Origin: Candidatus Altimarinota bacterium
GTDB lineage: Bacteria > Patescibacteriota > Gracilibacteria > BD1-5 > UBA2023
Length of the DNA stretch: 64,000 nucleotides
Assembly: GCA_028714815.1 (NCBI GenBank)
Contig: JAQTLR010000002.1
Span: 152,012 to 216,011, forward strand
Direction: 5' to 3'
A program made the translations under genes and the position numbers. Positions 51,365-62,919 of this stretch are shown here, piece by piece. The notes beneath the pieces were generated by a model. The model searched no databases and was not told the origin of the DNA. It worked only from the letters and a program-made list of their open reading frames with translations. Every line of letters begins with the position of its first letter. Within the stretch, counting starts at the first letter, position 1.

Positions 51365-53323
51365 ATGTTTTCAAAAATCAAGAAATTCTTCCGGTTCGGT
51401 CCGCAAACATCCGAAAATATCACTGATATTTCGGATGCTTTGGCATGGATCAAGACCTATAAAAAAGCAGGGAATTTCAATACAGCTATCATCGCAACGA
51501 AGGAACTCATCCTAAAAAGCCAAGTAGGGATCAATTACTACGAAAATGCCGGACGAAAAATCGCAGTGCTCGAAAATTCCAACATCGAGAAAATTGCAGG
51601 AGCGGCAAGAGAGAAACGGAAACAGATAGATACCGTCCTCACCCGTCTGTATAAGGAACTCAATAATCTGGAGAAGCTTCTGATCCAAATAGAGAAAGAA
51701 AGTCTCGATAAAAAAGATATCGAAGAGCAGTTGGCGCAAAAAGTGAAATTTAAACTCCATACACAAGAGATAAAGGAAAGTCTCCGAGGAAAGGATTATA
51801 CACATGCCCTTTCCTCCGCAAAAAAGCTCGTATCGGATTTTCCTAACGAAAAATGAGCCCTTCAGATACTTGCAAAAGTCCAGAAACTCCACAGCAACAA
51901 CAATAAAAAACAGGAAAGGGATCAGATAAAAAAAGAGAAGCTCAAGAACATACTGCAGGAAGTAGGAGTAGAAATGACGGATCTGAAAGATAAAAAAAAT
52001 ATTTCGCTTTTTAAAAGACTTTCCCTTTTCATAAAAAATTCCGAGGCCAAGAGCATGGAAAAAAAGGAATATCTGAAAAGGCAGAAGGCACTGAAGGATG
52101 TCGAACGGCTCCTTATCCAGTCCGGGACGATAGAGAACATATCCGACGGGGATTCCAATGCTGAACTCCTCTCTGTCGCACATAGCGGGCTCACGAAAGA
52201 TATCAACGATTTCTCTATCCACGGCTTCGATTTTTTCGGAAAAATCCATGGAAAAGAGAAGATCATCGGAGATACATTCGGCTATTACAAGGAGTGAAAC
52301 AAAACGATCTTCTATATAGGGGATGCGACCGGACATGGAGTGCAGGCCGGTTTTACCGTTGCTATCCTTTCCAAGCTCTTCTTCGAATTCTCGAAAAAGA
52401 TCCGTGGATTCCAGGAATTTTTCGTAACCCTCAACAACGAACTGAAACAAAAGCTCAAAGGAAGGATATTCGTGACATCCGTATTTTTTGAACTGGATGC
52501 CACGAATAATAAATTTTCCTTTATCGGAGCAGGACACGATCCTATGCTCCTCTATAGGAAACAGACGAATTCCATAGAAAAGATCATTCCCGGGTGATTG
52601 GCCCTTGGGGTACGTCTCATACAAAACACTTCTTCCGTCAAGCTCAAGGAAATAGAAATGGCAAACGGAGATGTCCTGTTCGGATATACCGACGGTATCA
52701 TAGAAGTGAAAGATGTGACTAATACCATGTATGGCCTCAATAGAATGGAACAGAGCTTCAAGATGCATGCCGCTAAATACGGGCATATTCCAGAAAAAAT
52801 CTATGAAATGATGCTACAGGATGTAAATGAATTCCGATGAACCGTTTCCTTTGAAGATGATGTATCTTTCTTCATATTTTCAAGAAATACAGCAAAAGAC
52901 CTCGTAACGAACAAGGCAGAATTAGAATCTCTCCTGAAGGAAATGGATATCAAGAAAACAAGTACGAAAGATATCGATTTCATCAATAAAACAAAACAGC
53001 AGGTTATAGAGACGCTCAAAAAAGAACGTCATGAACGGGAATTGAAAATACACCTCGATCGGCTGGAACGTCTCTATAAAATGGCAGAATTCACAAAACT
53101 GAAACAGGAAGTATACCTCCGGTTCCGTGAGGGCTATGCACATGACAAGATGCGGTTCTATCTGGAAAAAGCTTTGGAGAACGAACATAAAACCATCATA
53201 AAGAAACAGGATGAGAAACTCAAGAGAAAATATGAATTTCTGGAAGACCTGTATAAGAAAGGAGAATATGAATTAGTTGCAAAAGAGGCCATCGATGTGC
53301 TCTTCAAGAACGGGAAAATATAA
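51365..53323 (+). CDS. SpoIIE/RsbU-type serine phosphatase with helical flanks
   Basis: 652 residues, four TGA as Gly, TAA stop. Residues 1-270 are helical, with coiled-coil and TPR-like segments. Residues about 275-500 are a PP2C/SpoIIE phosphatase: GDTFGYYKEG, IFYIGDATGHGVQAGF (metal Asp), FSFIGAGHDPML, and LFGYTDGIIEVKD (second Asp). A long helical tail follows. Such phosphatases dephosphorylate Ser/Thr on anti-sigma antagonists or other partners. Its position between pilB and pilC suggests control of pilus activity (inference). No kinase gene is seen nearby. Confidence 0.85.
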
Positions 53324-53388
53324 AAAATACGATAGAAACTAGCAGCAAGAAGCAAACTTCTCGCTGCTCACCACTAACCACTCATAGT

Positions 53389-54615
53389 ATGCTGTTTCAG
53401 AAAAAATCCTTCATGCAACCGGATGGCACTTTCGATAGTACCCCTTTTCAGCAACTCCTCAATGATGCACGATATGCGATGAAAACAGGGAAAAAACCGG
53501 GACATTTTTCGAGAAAAGAAACACAGTCCATCATCATCGGTGGTATCGCTCCGAAAGAAGTATGGGGGTTTATCAATAAGCTTTCCAGCTTCCTTTCAAG
53601 CGGTATCGATCTCAAGTCCGCATTCTCCATAGTATACAAACAGGTGAAGAATCCGAAACTCAAGATGATCGTCAATGAGATCCGGCTCAATCTCGACCAT
53701 GGGCTTTCCATATCCGATACGCTGAAGCAGTATAAAAAATATTTCGATCCTCTGATCATCTCGCTTATTGAAGTAGGCGAGAAAACAGGTGCTCTCCCTA
53801 AGGTACTCGCGGAGCTTGAAGTAAGTCTCTTGGAAAGCATCGAACTTAAATCGAAGATACGGGGAGCGATGATATATCCGATCATTCTCATCTCTCTCGC
53901 CCTTATCATGGTCGTGTTCATGCTCACCTTCATCCTTCCGAAGATTACGGAGTCGTTCATAAAAACAGGAGTGGCGATACCGGGGCTCACGCAATTCATG
54001 ATAAACCTCTCGCAATTCATCATGAATCACTATGCGTTGATAACGCTGGTCATTGCCAGTTTTTTTGCAGTCCTCTGGGCTATGCGGAGATTCTATCTCG
54101 GACAAATGATACTTTCTTATATATCGCTCCGGATCCCGGTATTCTGATTCATAAAACGGCAAGAGAATACCATTCTCTTCATCAACTCGCTCAAGCTCCT
54201 CCTCGATTCGGGGGTATTGATGCTTGAAGCCCTGGAAACCACCGCCAACATCGTACCGAATATCCAATTCAAAAAGGATATCCTCCGCATAAAGAACGAA
54301 GTGGAAGCGGGAATCAAGCTCAGCAACGCCATGGGTCTTGCTGTCGGAAGCAATAAGGAAACCATTTTCATCAACAGTTTCTTTCCGGAAGATCTCGTCC
54401 ATATGGTCAGTGTCGGGGAAGAAACCGGAACCATCGGGAAAAACATAGAGAAAGTAGGAATCAACTATACCAAGGAACTCAAACGTTTCATCGCTAACCT
54501 GATGGCTGCTCTGGAGCCGTTCATCATCGTCTTTGTCGGGATACTGGTCGGAACGATCATCATCGCTATTATGCTTCCGTTCTTTCAGCTTGCAAAAGTC
54601 GCAAAAAACTTGTAG
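53389..54615 (+). CDS. pilC: Type IV pilus inner-membrane platform protein PilC
   Basis: 408 residues; the GspF-type platform. Two repeated cytoplasmic helical domains (FINKLSSFLSSGIDLKSAFSI and FINSLKLLLDSGVLMLEALE) alternate with membrane helices at about 165-185, 205-230 and 380-400. The family EVGEKTGALP / SVGEETGTIGK repeats are present. TGA 54145-54147 is Gly (RIPVFGFIKRQ) and splits the gene under the standard code. It is followed by pilT after 39 nt. Confidence 0.94.
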
Positions 54616-54654
54616 AATGCATCTGGAACCGGAGCGATTGCCGCTCGGGATGAT

Positions 54655-55776
54655 ATGGCGACTATTTTATACATCACTAATTCTCCTTCTATGCTCAATA
54701 CAATGATCTCAGAATACCCTCAGCGAGATGCTCTCCTCGGTGTCATTATCGATAACAAGGGATCGGATTTCTATTATACGGTCGGAACCTACCCTGCAAT
54801 CAAGATATCCGGAGAAATCATCCTGGTGAATGAAGGGATCGAGATCATCACTCCGGTTGCTGCGAGGGATTTTGCACAGTCGCTCATCACTATCGAACAG
54901 CACGAGAAACTTCTCGAAACCAAGAATCTGGATTTTTCTTTCCAGTTCCAAGATTCCCGTTTCCGTGGAAATATCTCTTTCCAGAATGGGTACTACATGA
55001 TAGTCCTTCGTCTTTTGTCACAAAATATCCCCTCCATCAAGGACCTGAATCTTCCTCTTATCTATCAGGATATCACCAAAACAGGACAAGGGCTCATTCT
55101 GGTGACAGGACCGACGGGAAGCGGTAAATCTACCACGCTTGCCGCGATGATAAACGAGATCAATACCAACTATTCGAAACACATCATCACCATCGAGGAC
55201 CCGATCGAGTACGTACATGTCCATAAGAAATCCATCATGGAACAGAAAGAGATAGGACGAGATGTTCCCGATTACAATACCGCACTCATCGGGGCGATGC
55301 GCCAGAATCCGCAGATCATCCTCTTCGGGGAGATGCGTGATATGCACGAGATCGAAATGGCGCTGAAACTCGCTGAAACGGGGCACTTGGTATTTTCCAC
55401 CCTCCATACCCGAAGTGCCTATCAGACGATTTCCCGTATCATCGATGCCTTCCCTGCCGGCCAGCAGAACCAGATACGACTCCAGCTCGCCGATACGCTC
55501 GTGGCCGTTTTTTCGCAACGTCTTCTCAAAAAAAGCGATGGAAGCGGAATGATCCTCGCAAAAGAGATTCTCATCAAAAACACCGCAATCTCCCATCTCA
55601 TCCGGGAAAATGAACTCCACCAAATCCCCTCTGTGATGCAGACATCGAGCCGAGAAGGGATGCAGATCATCGAACATGACCTCCTCCAGTTCATTAATGA
55701 GGGCGATATCTCCTTGGAAGAAGGGCTTAAGTACGCCAATATGCCGAAATTTATCAAGGAAAATGTAAATAGCTAG
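54655..55776 (+). CDS. pilT: Type IV pilus retraction ATPase PilT
   Basis: 373 residues; pulls pili back. Walker A GPTGSGKST at about 152-160, Asp box TIEDPIEYVH, Walker B NPQIILFGEMRD and His box LVFSTLHTRSAYQTI, then the PilT-type Q-rich PAGQQNQIRLQLADTL. There is no zinc site, unlike pilB. The N-terminal about 100 residues include TVGTYPAIKISGEI, the PilT N-terminal PAS-like domain. No TGA; TAG stop. The pilB-phosphatase-pilC-pilT order makes one operon. Confidence 0.95.
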   Translation: MATILYITNSPSMLNTMISEYPQRDALLGVIIDNKGSDFYYTVGTYPAIKISGEIILVNEGIEIITPVAARDFAQSLITIEQHEKLLETKNLDFSFQFQDSRFRGNISFQNGYYMIVLRLLSQNIPSIKDLNLPLIYQDITKTGQGLILVTGPTGSGKSTTLAAMINEINTNYSKHIITIEDPIEYVHVHKKSIMEQKEIGRDVPDYNTALIGAMRQNPQIILFGEMRDMHEIEMALKLAETGHLVFSTLHTRSAYQTISRIIDAFPAGQQNQIRLQLADTLVAVFSQRLLKKSDGSGMILAKEILIKNTAISHLIRENELHQIPSVMQTSSREGMQIIEHDLLQFINEGDISLEEGLKYANMPKFIKENVNS

Positions 55777-55785
55777 TAAAAATCT

Positions 55786-56571
55786 ATGATCTGACTCTTC
55801 GATTCCGGATTCTGAGGATTGACCGTCCTCAAAGAATTCCAAGATCTCCTCCCCCAGTACGATTACTGTTATTTCGGCGACAATGCCCGATGTCCCTACG
55901 GAGATCTCTCGGATGAAACCATACGCCAGTATACGGAGGAATGAGTCCGTTTCCTATTCGACCAAGGAGCGACTATCGTGATACTTGCCTGCAACACCGC
56001 AACCGCACACACCATCCGATACCTCCAACAGGTCCGTTTCCCGGACCGGAAAATCCTCGGGGTGACCATCCCGGGTGCGGAAAAAGTATGGGAATCCGGG
56101 CACAGGAAAGTGGGGGTGCTTGCGACGGAATCTTCCGTAAAGATCCGGGCATACAAGGAACGTGTGCGTTTCCATGATGAAACCATACTAGTTCAGGAGA
56201 TAGCGGCAAAAGAGCTCGTACCGCTCATAGAACAGGGAAAATACCATGCTCCTGAAACAATCGCAGCTACCCGAAGATATATCATGCAATTCGATTCCGA
56301 CATCGAAGCGATCGTTCTCGGATGCACCCACTACCCTATCATCCGCCATCATATCGAAGCGATCCTTCCCTACATGCCCCTCATAGATCCCGGATACGAA
56401 TCGGCGCGGAAATTCAAAACCTACCTTTCCAGACATCCGGATATAGAACAGGGGATCTCCCGAGGCGGAGAGGTCCGTTTTTTCACCAGCGGAGATACGG
56501 AGAACTTCATGAAAATCGGGAATGATATACTTGGAAAAAACATAACCTGCCTCACTTCCCTTCGTCCATAA
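55786..56571 (+). CDS. murI: Glutamate racemase
   Basis: Makes D-glutamate for peptidoglycan. 261 residues. The N-terminal signature IGLFDSGFGGLTVLKE holds a catalytic-region Asp. Two of its Gly are TGA (55792-55794, 55813-55815), and a third TGA is at 55942-55944. The two catalytic Cys are in ACNTATA and GCTHYP. Without recoding the gene would begin at 55978 and lose the first 64 residues. It starts 10 nt after pilT and is followed by murD. Confidence 0.95.
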
Positions 56572-56673
56572 GAGCACGAAGGGATTTTCTTCGGATAATT
56601 TCCAAAAATATTTCCTAAAAAACGGGATTTTCGTATACTCTATGCATATTCTCCTATAATCCTATTTTTACGA

Positions 56674-57951
56674 ATGTCTCAAGAGAAGAAAATCCTCATA
56701 TATGGGAAAGGGAAAGTCGGAAATGCCTTGAAGAGCTTTCTCGAGTACCATAAAATCCCCGGAGAGATCCGGGATGATTCGGATGCTCCCGAAAGCCTCG
56801 ACGAATACAACGCTATAATCCCTTCCCCAGGTATCGCTCCATCGCACCGGATATACCAAACCGGAAAGATTGTCGGGGAATTGGATTTCGTGTATAATTC
56901 CCTCCCGAAAGGCTTCAGAATCATCGCCGTGACCGGAACAGACGGGAAATCCACGACCGCATGGATCGTATATAACCTTCTGAAACAGGAATACGGGGAA
57001 TGAAAGGTTTTCCTCTCCGGAAATTTCGAGATCCCTTTTTCTGAGACGGTGCAGACCATCCAGGAAAGGTGATTGAAGAGCGGATATATCGTCCTCGAAG
57101 TTTCGAGTTTCATGTCCTATAACATCCGGACATTCCGGTCCACCCATTCCATTTTCACCAATTTCGAAACCGATCATCTCAATTGGCACCCGGATCTAGA
57201 AGACTATTTCAACGCCAAGATGCGGCTTTTCGAGCACACCACCGGAACTTCCATCATCAATGAACAAGTATTCTCAAGAGCAAGAGAACTCGGACTCGCA
57301 TTTCCGAACAATATACCGAATACGCGGGTTTTTGGAACATATACAAACCTCAAAGATCGGACCGATGGTGAGAATATCATCATCTCCGGCCGGAAAAAAT
57401 ACCTATTGAGCGAAACGCGGTTTTCCGGAATCCATAATGCGATGAATATCCTCTCCTCCGCTCTCGTGACGAATGCTCTCAAGATCTGTTCCAAGCGGAC
57501 AAGGGAGTATCTCGCGAATATATCCGGACTTCCGCATCGTCTGGAGCCTGTGACCACCCAAAACGGGATATCCTTCATCGACGATTCCAAATCCACTTCC
57601 TCCCAGAGTCTCATCGCTGCGCTCGGCTCTTTTGGGGACAAGAAAGTATGTCTCATCGCGGGAGGATCCGATAAATGAGATACCTTCGAGCACCTCGGAC
57701 CGATCCTGAGTCAGAAAGTGAAACACGCCGAACTCATCGGACAGACTCGGGAAATCCTCGGGAAAATCTGCGAACAAGAGGGGGTTCCATATCATTATAG
57801 TGAGAGCATGGATGAAGCGGTCCTTCTCTCGGCAAAAGCCGCAAAACCGGGAGATACAGTCCTTCTCTCCCCCGGATGCGCGAGCTTCGGGATGTTCCGG
57901 GATTATCTCGATCGGGCGAACAAGTTTCGGGAAGCGGTAGGGAAAATATAA
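56674..57951 (+). CDS. murD: UDP-N-acetylmuramoylalanine-D-glutamate ligase
   Basis: Adds D-Glu to UDP-MurNAc-Ala, using the product of the adjacent murI. 425 residues. The N-terminal Rossmann-like start is IYGKGKVGNALKSFL, the ATP-binding loop TGTDGKSTTAWI, then EVSSFM, FTNFETDHL and HRLEPV, with IDDSKSTS and GGSDKGDTF near the end. TGA at 57001-57003, 57070-57072 and 57676-57678 are Gly; the third lies in GGSDKG, a conserved site. A TATAAT lies 13 nt before the start codon. Confidence 0.94.
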
Positions 57952-58028
57952 ACAAAAACTATATTTGTTGGAAAATATTGTATTCATTATATCTCGAGAC
58001 AAGATTTATTTTCCTATCTTTCCTTTTT

Positions 58029-58784
58029 ATGAAAACCCTTCCTTTTTGGAAAAAATCCATCTATTCGGCACTCATATTTTTTGGAGCTCTTATCACGTTG
58101 ACGGTTGGGTATGCAGCATGGAACACTACTATGAGTAAAGTAACCGCTGGAAATCCACTCACAGCAACTGCATGGAATGCACTGGTTGATAATATCACCG
58201 ATCTCGACAGCCGCTGGGCCCGAGTTGGAGGAAATATTGCTTTTACCGGAGGGAATGTGGGAATTGGAACAACGAATCCTGGGGCAAAATTAGAAATTAA
58301 CGGAAATATTAAAATATCTGATGGTACCCAAGGAATTGGAAAGCTTCTCACAAGCGATGCAAATGGCCTAGCAACTTGGTCTGATCCTTCGTACCAAACT
58401 ATTGCAATATCCCAACCAACTGGAACGATTGTAAATATTAGTAATGATCAGTTATTAACCGGTGATGTTACTCTCACTCAGGGGGTATGGTTGTTAAATA
58501 TAGGGTATTGGCTAAATCCAAGTGCTATTTCTGGGTGCTTTGATATATATGTTGATGCACTCCCTACATCCGGAACCTTTACAACTATAGGTTTACTTCC
58601 TAATTTCAATTCTGAACAAGCTTATGCAGCAGGACGTCATGGGTATCTTAGTAATACCCAACTTATCAATGTAACAAGCGCGACGGCTGCTGTTCACGCA
58701 CGTCGTCATGGTAACTGGTGCAGTGCAGCCAGCTATACAATAAATCAAGCAATACTAGGAATGATTGCAACGAAGGTACGATAG
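58029..58784 (+). CDS. Secreted fibre-like protein
   Basis: 251 residues from ATG 58029. One N-terminal membrane helix/signal (about 10-30), then a short region ending GGNVGIGTTNPGAKLEING. This NVGIGTTNP motif is typical of the stalk or beta-prism regions of phage tail fibres and surface appendages. The rest is a beta-rich head, Ser/Thr/Asn rich, with two Cys late on (SGCFDIY, NWCSAAS). No TGA despite many Gly. It may be a surface adhesin or a domesticated tail fibre. It has no chaperone domain (S74 type). TAG stop. Confidence 0.7.
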   Translation: MKTLPFWKKSIYSALIFFGALITLTVGYAAWNTTMSKVTAGNPLTATAWNALVDNITDLDSRWARVGGNIAFTGGNVGIGTTNPGAKLEINGNIKISDGTQGIGKLLTSDANGLATWSDPSYQTIAISQPTGTIVNISNDQLLTGDVTLTQGVWLLNIGYWLNPSAISGCFDIYVDALPTSGTFTTIGLLPNFNSEQAYAAGRHGYLSNTQLINVTSATAAVHARRHGNWCSAASYTINQAILGMIATKVR

Positions 58785-58824
58785 ATATTCTTTTTCTTTT
58801 CTGAAGAAAAATTCCCATTTTCAG

Positions 58825-58852
58825 AAAAACCTCGGGGATTTCCGAGATTTTT
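58825..58852. terminator. Terminator between the fibre gene and murA
   Basis: Stem ctcgg / ccgag (58831-58835, 58842-58846) with A5 before and T5 after; serves both convergent genes. Confidence 0.7.
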
Positions 58853-58864
58853 CTCTTCTTGCGA

Positions 58865-60118
58865 TTATTCTGTCCTTTCTATCTGCACTCCGAGTTTTCC
58901 GATTTTCCCGATAATATCCTCGTATCCCCGTTCGATGTACTCGACGTTGGTGATGTAGGTGTCCCCGGTTGCGACAAGCCCGGCTATGATCATGGCGACC
59001 CCGGCCCGGAGATCCCAGCTCGATACGGTCGATCCGCGCAGGTGGGTCGGCCCGAAGATGAGTGCCTCGTGCGGATTCATAAGCGCCGGATGTCCTTTCA
59101 TCTTCTCGAGTTCCACGAGGAAATTGAGTCGCCCCTCGAACATGATTTCCTGAACTCGGGAAACCCCTTCGGCTTGCGAGAGGAGGATACAGAACACGGA
59201 CTGGAGATCGGTCGGGAATCCGGGAAATACGTTGGTCTGGAATTTTACCGCTTTCAGGTGTTCGCTTCTGTATACCCGAAGTATATCCCCTCCCCTTTCC
59301 TCAAATCGCACTCCCACTTCACGACACTTCACGAGAAAACTCGTGAGGCCACGGATGCATGCATGATGGATGTCGATATATTCCTCGCTCGCGAGCGCTC
59401 CGAGCACTACAAACGTCCCTGCTTCTATATAGTCATGAACGATAGAAAATTCTCAGATAGGGCGTATCTTCTCGATCCCGACAATATCGATAGTGTGATC
59501 GTAATTGATAGTGATATCCGCTCCTTGTCCTTTGAGGAAATCGACCAGATTCGCCACATGTGGCTCGATGGCGGCGAGATGGATGCGGGTATGTCCCGGA
59601 CGGCATACATTGGCGGTTATGAGGTTCTCGGTGGCAGTGACCGCAAATCCCGCATAGAGATCCCTATCGCCCGACTGGAGAGTCCCGGAAAGATGGATGC
59701 TTTCCGTACCGTCCTTCGATTCATACCCGATCTCACGAAGCCCGTTCAGGTGTTCGTCGATCGGACGTTTCCCGATATTGCACCCCCCAGGAAACGGGAT
59801 ATCCACCGCACCGAAACGGTAGAGAAGCGGTGCCAAGAGGAGAATGGATGCACGGATCTTCTTCATAAGCTCCCGATTCATATTCTCGAGAGAGATACGG
59901 GACATATCCATAACGAGGGTATTTCCGGTGAAATCCACCACTACCCCGAGACTCTTGATGATTTCCAAAAGCGAGAATATATCCCCGATCCGCGGAACAT
60001 TATGGAGCGTCACTTTTTCGAGGAGGAGGCTCGCCGCGATGATCGGAAGGCTCGCATTCTTCGATCCGCTTATCTCAACTGTTCCAGAAAGGCGCTGTCC
60101 GCCGGTGACTTTGAGCAT
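58865..60118 (-). CDS. murA: UDP-N-acetylglucosamine enolpyruvyl transferase
   Basis: First committed step of peptidoglycan synthesis. 417 residues. N-terminal GGQRLSGTVEISGSKNASLP; catalytic Cys113 in PGGCNIGKRPID (the Cys that fosfomycin modifies is present, not the resistant Asp). LAGFAVTATEN- and GHT-type motifs follow. TGA 59453-59455 (Gly) falls mid-gene, at IRPIGEFSIVHDYIEAGT. TAA stop. It lies between the fibre-like gene and the beta-helix pseudopilin, with murI and murD nearby on the other strand. Confidence 0.95.
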
Positions 60119-60255
60119 ATATTTGTGGTGAGAATATAGGAAGAATGAGAGGATATGGAAAAAACGGAAAAATTCAAATGAATTTTATTATAAGGAATTT
60201 TTCAGACTATATGCATGATTTCCGGTTAGGTACAGGAAACAGGAAAAAATCCAGA

Positions 60256-62826
60256 TTACCACTGTCAAACCTTCTTCGTACTGTCATAATCGGTCCCATC
60301 TGCTCAGTAATCCGCAAAACTGGCACCATTCCACCTCTTCGGCTGTATCTGATTACCTATATTCGATCAAAAGGTGTAGGTCGCTCTGGTGGTTCAGATA
60401 TAACTATTGGTATAGTATCATGTAGTACAGGATGCTCATAGATTGGATCCCATCCATGCCGGTTGTACATGCCAGCTACAATTCATAACAGTTCCGTCGT
60501 TTCAGGTCGGCGAAGCTCAGCATCCGGTCGTATCGTAGTTTGCTATTCAGAATATTTTATAGACTCATGTTCTTGTTGTATTACTCGCTCATACCTCAAT
60601 ACATCAATAATTTTGATTATTATAGGAATAATAATCTTTTATATATCAAAGGCTAGTAAGATAGAATCTTAATGAAATGGGCGATTCTGTTGCTCAGATT
60701 ATGTTATTGAAAGTATAAACCTTATTGAAATAATTACTATCTCAGTACTCTACCTCTACAGATATTCAAGCATTATTATATGCTAAGAAGTTATTAAATG
60801 AATTTTTAGAAGAATATCGCATATCAATTCACCTTTCAGTATTGTTATAGGTATGAAAATTATTGAAGTAATTCATTGTGGATCATGTTAAAAATATTCA
60901 TTCACCATACATAGAAAGATTATTATATACCTCAAAATTATTAAAAATAGAACCAGAAACACTATCTATATAAACTCAAACCCAACTATTTCCGTTGATA
61001 CTCATATCAGTAAACCTGTTATCATTTGAATTTAATTGCATGACTAATCAGGCGGTCTGATTATATCCGATATACTGATTTATCGTATTGCTATTGCTTC
61101 CGCTATAGACAAAGAGTCAATAATTTGTATTTTGGTAGCTTCGTATATTTTGTGCCGTATTATAACTCGAATTCACCTGAATCATAAGTCAAGAAGAATT
61201 TGCATAGGTAGTTATCCCCGATAGTTTATTGTAGTTGGAATTTGAATGTAATATGACTCAATAGGATCCATTATTGTTGGAATCGATATTACGTATAATA
61301 TTATTGCTTGCGTTGAACTTCAATATAACCCCCTGGTTTTGCGCTCAATATACCAGCAAGTTATCTAATGTGCTATTTGTGGATCCAGATGCTATTATCC
61401 CATCCTTATACTTATAAGTCCCCGCCTTATTCCCATTGACCGTGATCGATGATATGATATCGTTGCTTTTTCAATCCATAAGGAACAATGCTCCTGTTTC
61501 CGAAGTATTTCATCCGGAAAAGTTCGCATTGAATACGACTCAGGCTTTCGATGCGCCAATGATTCATGTACAGTTTCATAGCTTGATATGTCCGTTCGAT
61601 AGAGTGCTTCCGGTGAGATTATAGGTTCCATTCGGGATCTTGTAGATGGTATTGCTCGCCAGTACGACTCAGGTGCCGAAAAACTTTCCTGGATTCAAGA
61701 CCGAGTATACCGGTATGGTATTCATATCGCATGCATTGCTCGTCCATCAGGATGCATATGTGCCCGAGGGAGCGAAAACCCTATCCAGATCCGTATCGAA
61801 TCCGAGGAATTGGAATGTACCGGTATCATAAACAGGAGGAGCCTGTACGACTCAGGTCGATGTACCCGCACTGTTTATCGTATTTCCTCCAAGAATCGCG
61901 TTCAGTAATCCTCCCCCAAGGCTTGCAAGGAGGGTTCCGGAGTTCACATCGGAAAGGGCACTGATAAAGGGTTGGATACTTGGATTCGTAGCAAGAGCGG
62001 TTCCGGAGTAGGCATTGGCTATGTTGGTAGCGAAAGTCCGTTGCTCGGTGGTGGTGGATGGAAGGCTACCGGAACAGTACACGATGGGATTGTTCGTTTC
62101 GGTGAGGCTCGGTTTGAAAGGGGTTCCGGAAAGTTTTCCTTTGTGGATAAGGAGAGATCCGGAAAGAAGATTGTTTGTCTCAAGCGCTATATTCTGGTTG
62201 ACGGTTCCGGTATTGACGATAATGGATGGAAGGGCGAGGATACAGGTAGTGGTACCAGTCTGCGTCTTGGCGACCACTCCGTTGTAGTTCCCTTTAATAT
62301 AGGAGAGGGTGGGATTGCCAGAAGCCGCATTGGCTTGGTCGATGATATCGTTCCGGTATGCTATGCTATCCCCTTCCCAGTCAGTCTTGATCTGGTAGGC
62401 ATTTCCATAGGCAAGTTTGGAGTAGGTGTATTCTTTGGAAGTAATGAGGGGATCGGTGGGTTTCTTGTTCATCTTGGCTCCTACGGAAGAGAGGGTGTTG
62501 ATGACGGAGTCCCCGATGGTTCCTTGGGTCCAGATAACCCCTCCGGAGTAGGTGATGGTGAAGGGGTTATCGGGAGTGGGGTAGGAACCGGTTTTGATGG
62601 AGGCGATATCGAGACCTTTGGAGAGATTGGTCAAATCGGATACCCGGGAAGAATCCCGGGCATTCCCGGAGTATCCGGAAAGACTCATGAAGGCGATAGT
62701 CCCGAGGATGACGAGGATAGTGATGACGACGATGAGTTCGACGAGGGTGAAGCCGTGATAATTATGGATCCTGGATTTCTTGCTCGGGGTTTTCGGAAGA
62801 GGAGAGGTACCGTTTGTCTGCATCAT
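60256..62826 (-). CDS. Pseudopilin fused to a right-handed beta-helix (giant pilin-like protein)
   Basis: 856 residues from ATG 62826, stop TAA 60256-60258, about 33 TGA codons, all in the second half. The N-terminus has a basic leader and a prepilin site HGFTLVELIVVITILVILG (cleavage after Gly, Glu5 present). A pilin-like alpha-helix and head region with SSRVSDLTNLSKGLDIASIK follows. Residues about 330-850 carry many short Asn-rich units of about 20-25 residues, such as NASNNIIRNIDSNNNGSYG, NSNYNKLSGITTYANSSG and NRFTDMSINGNSWVGVY. These are the pattern of NosD/pectate-lyase-like parallel beta-helices. It would extend from the pilus or cell surface and bind polysaccharide or a host (inference). 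Confidence 0.88.
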
Positions 62827-62919
62827 GGGAAGGAGGTAATGGGATAAACTGGGAGATTGTAATATATTTTTAGAGAGTTGCAAGAAATTATTAGCGATAA
62901 TGGCAATACCGTCAGTCCA

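Noticed and set aside
60256..61800. CRISPR-like or tandem DNA repeats in the AT-rich stretch
   Set aside because: The repetition is at the protein level (20-25-residue Asn-rich units) with no identical DNA repeats or spacers; it is coding on the minus strand.
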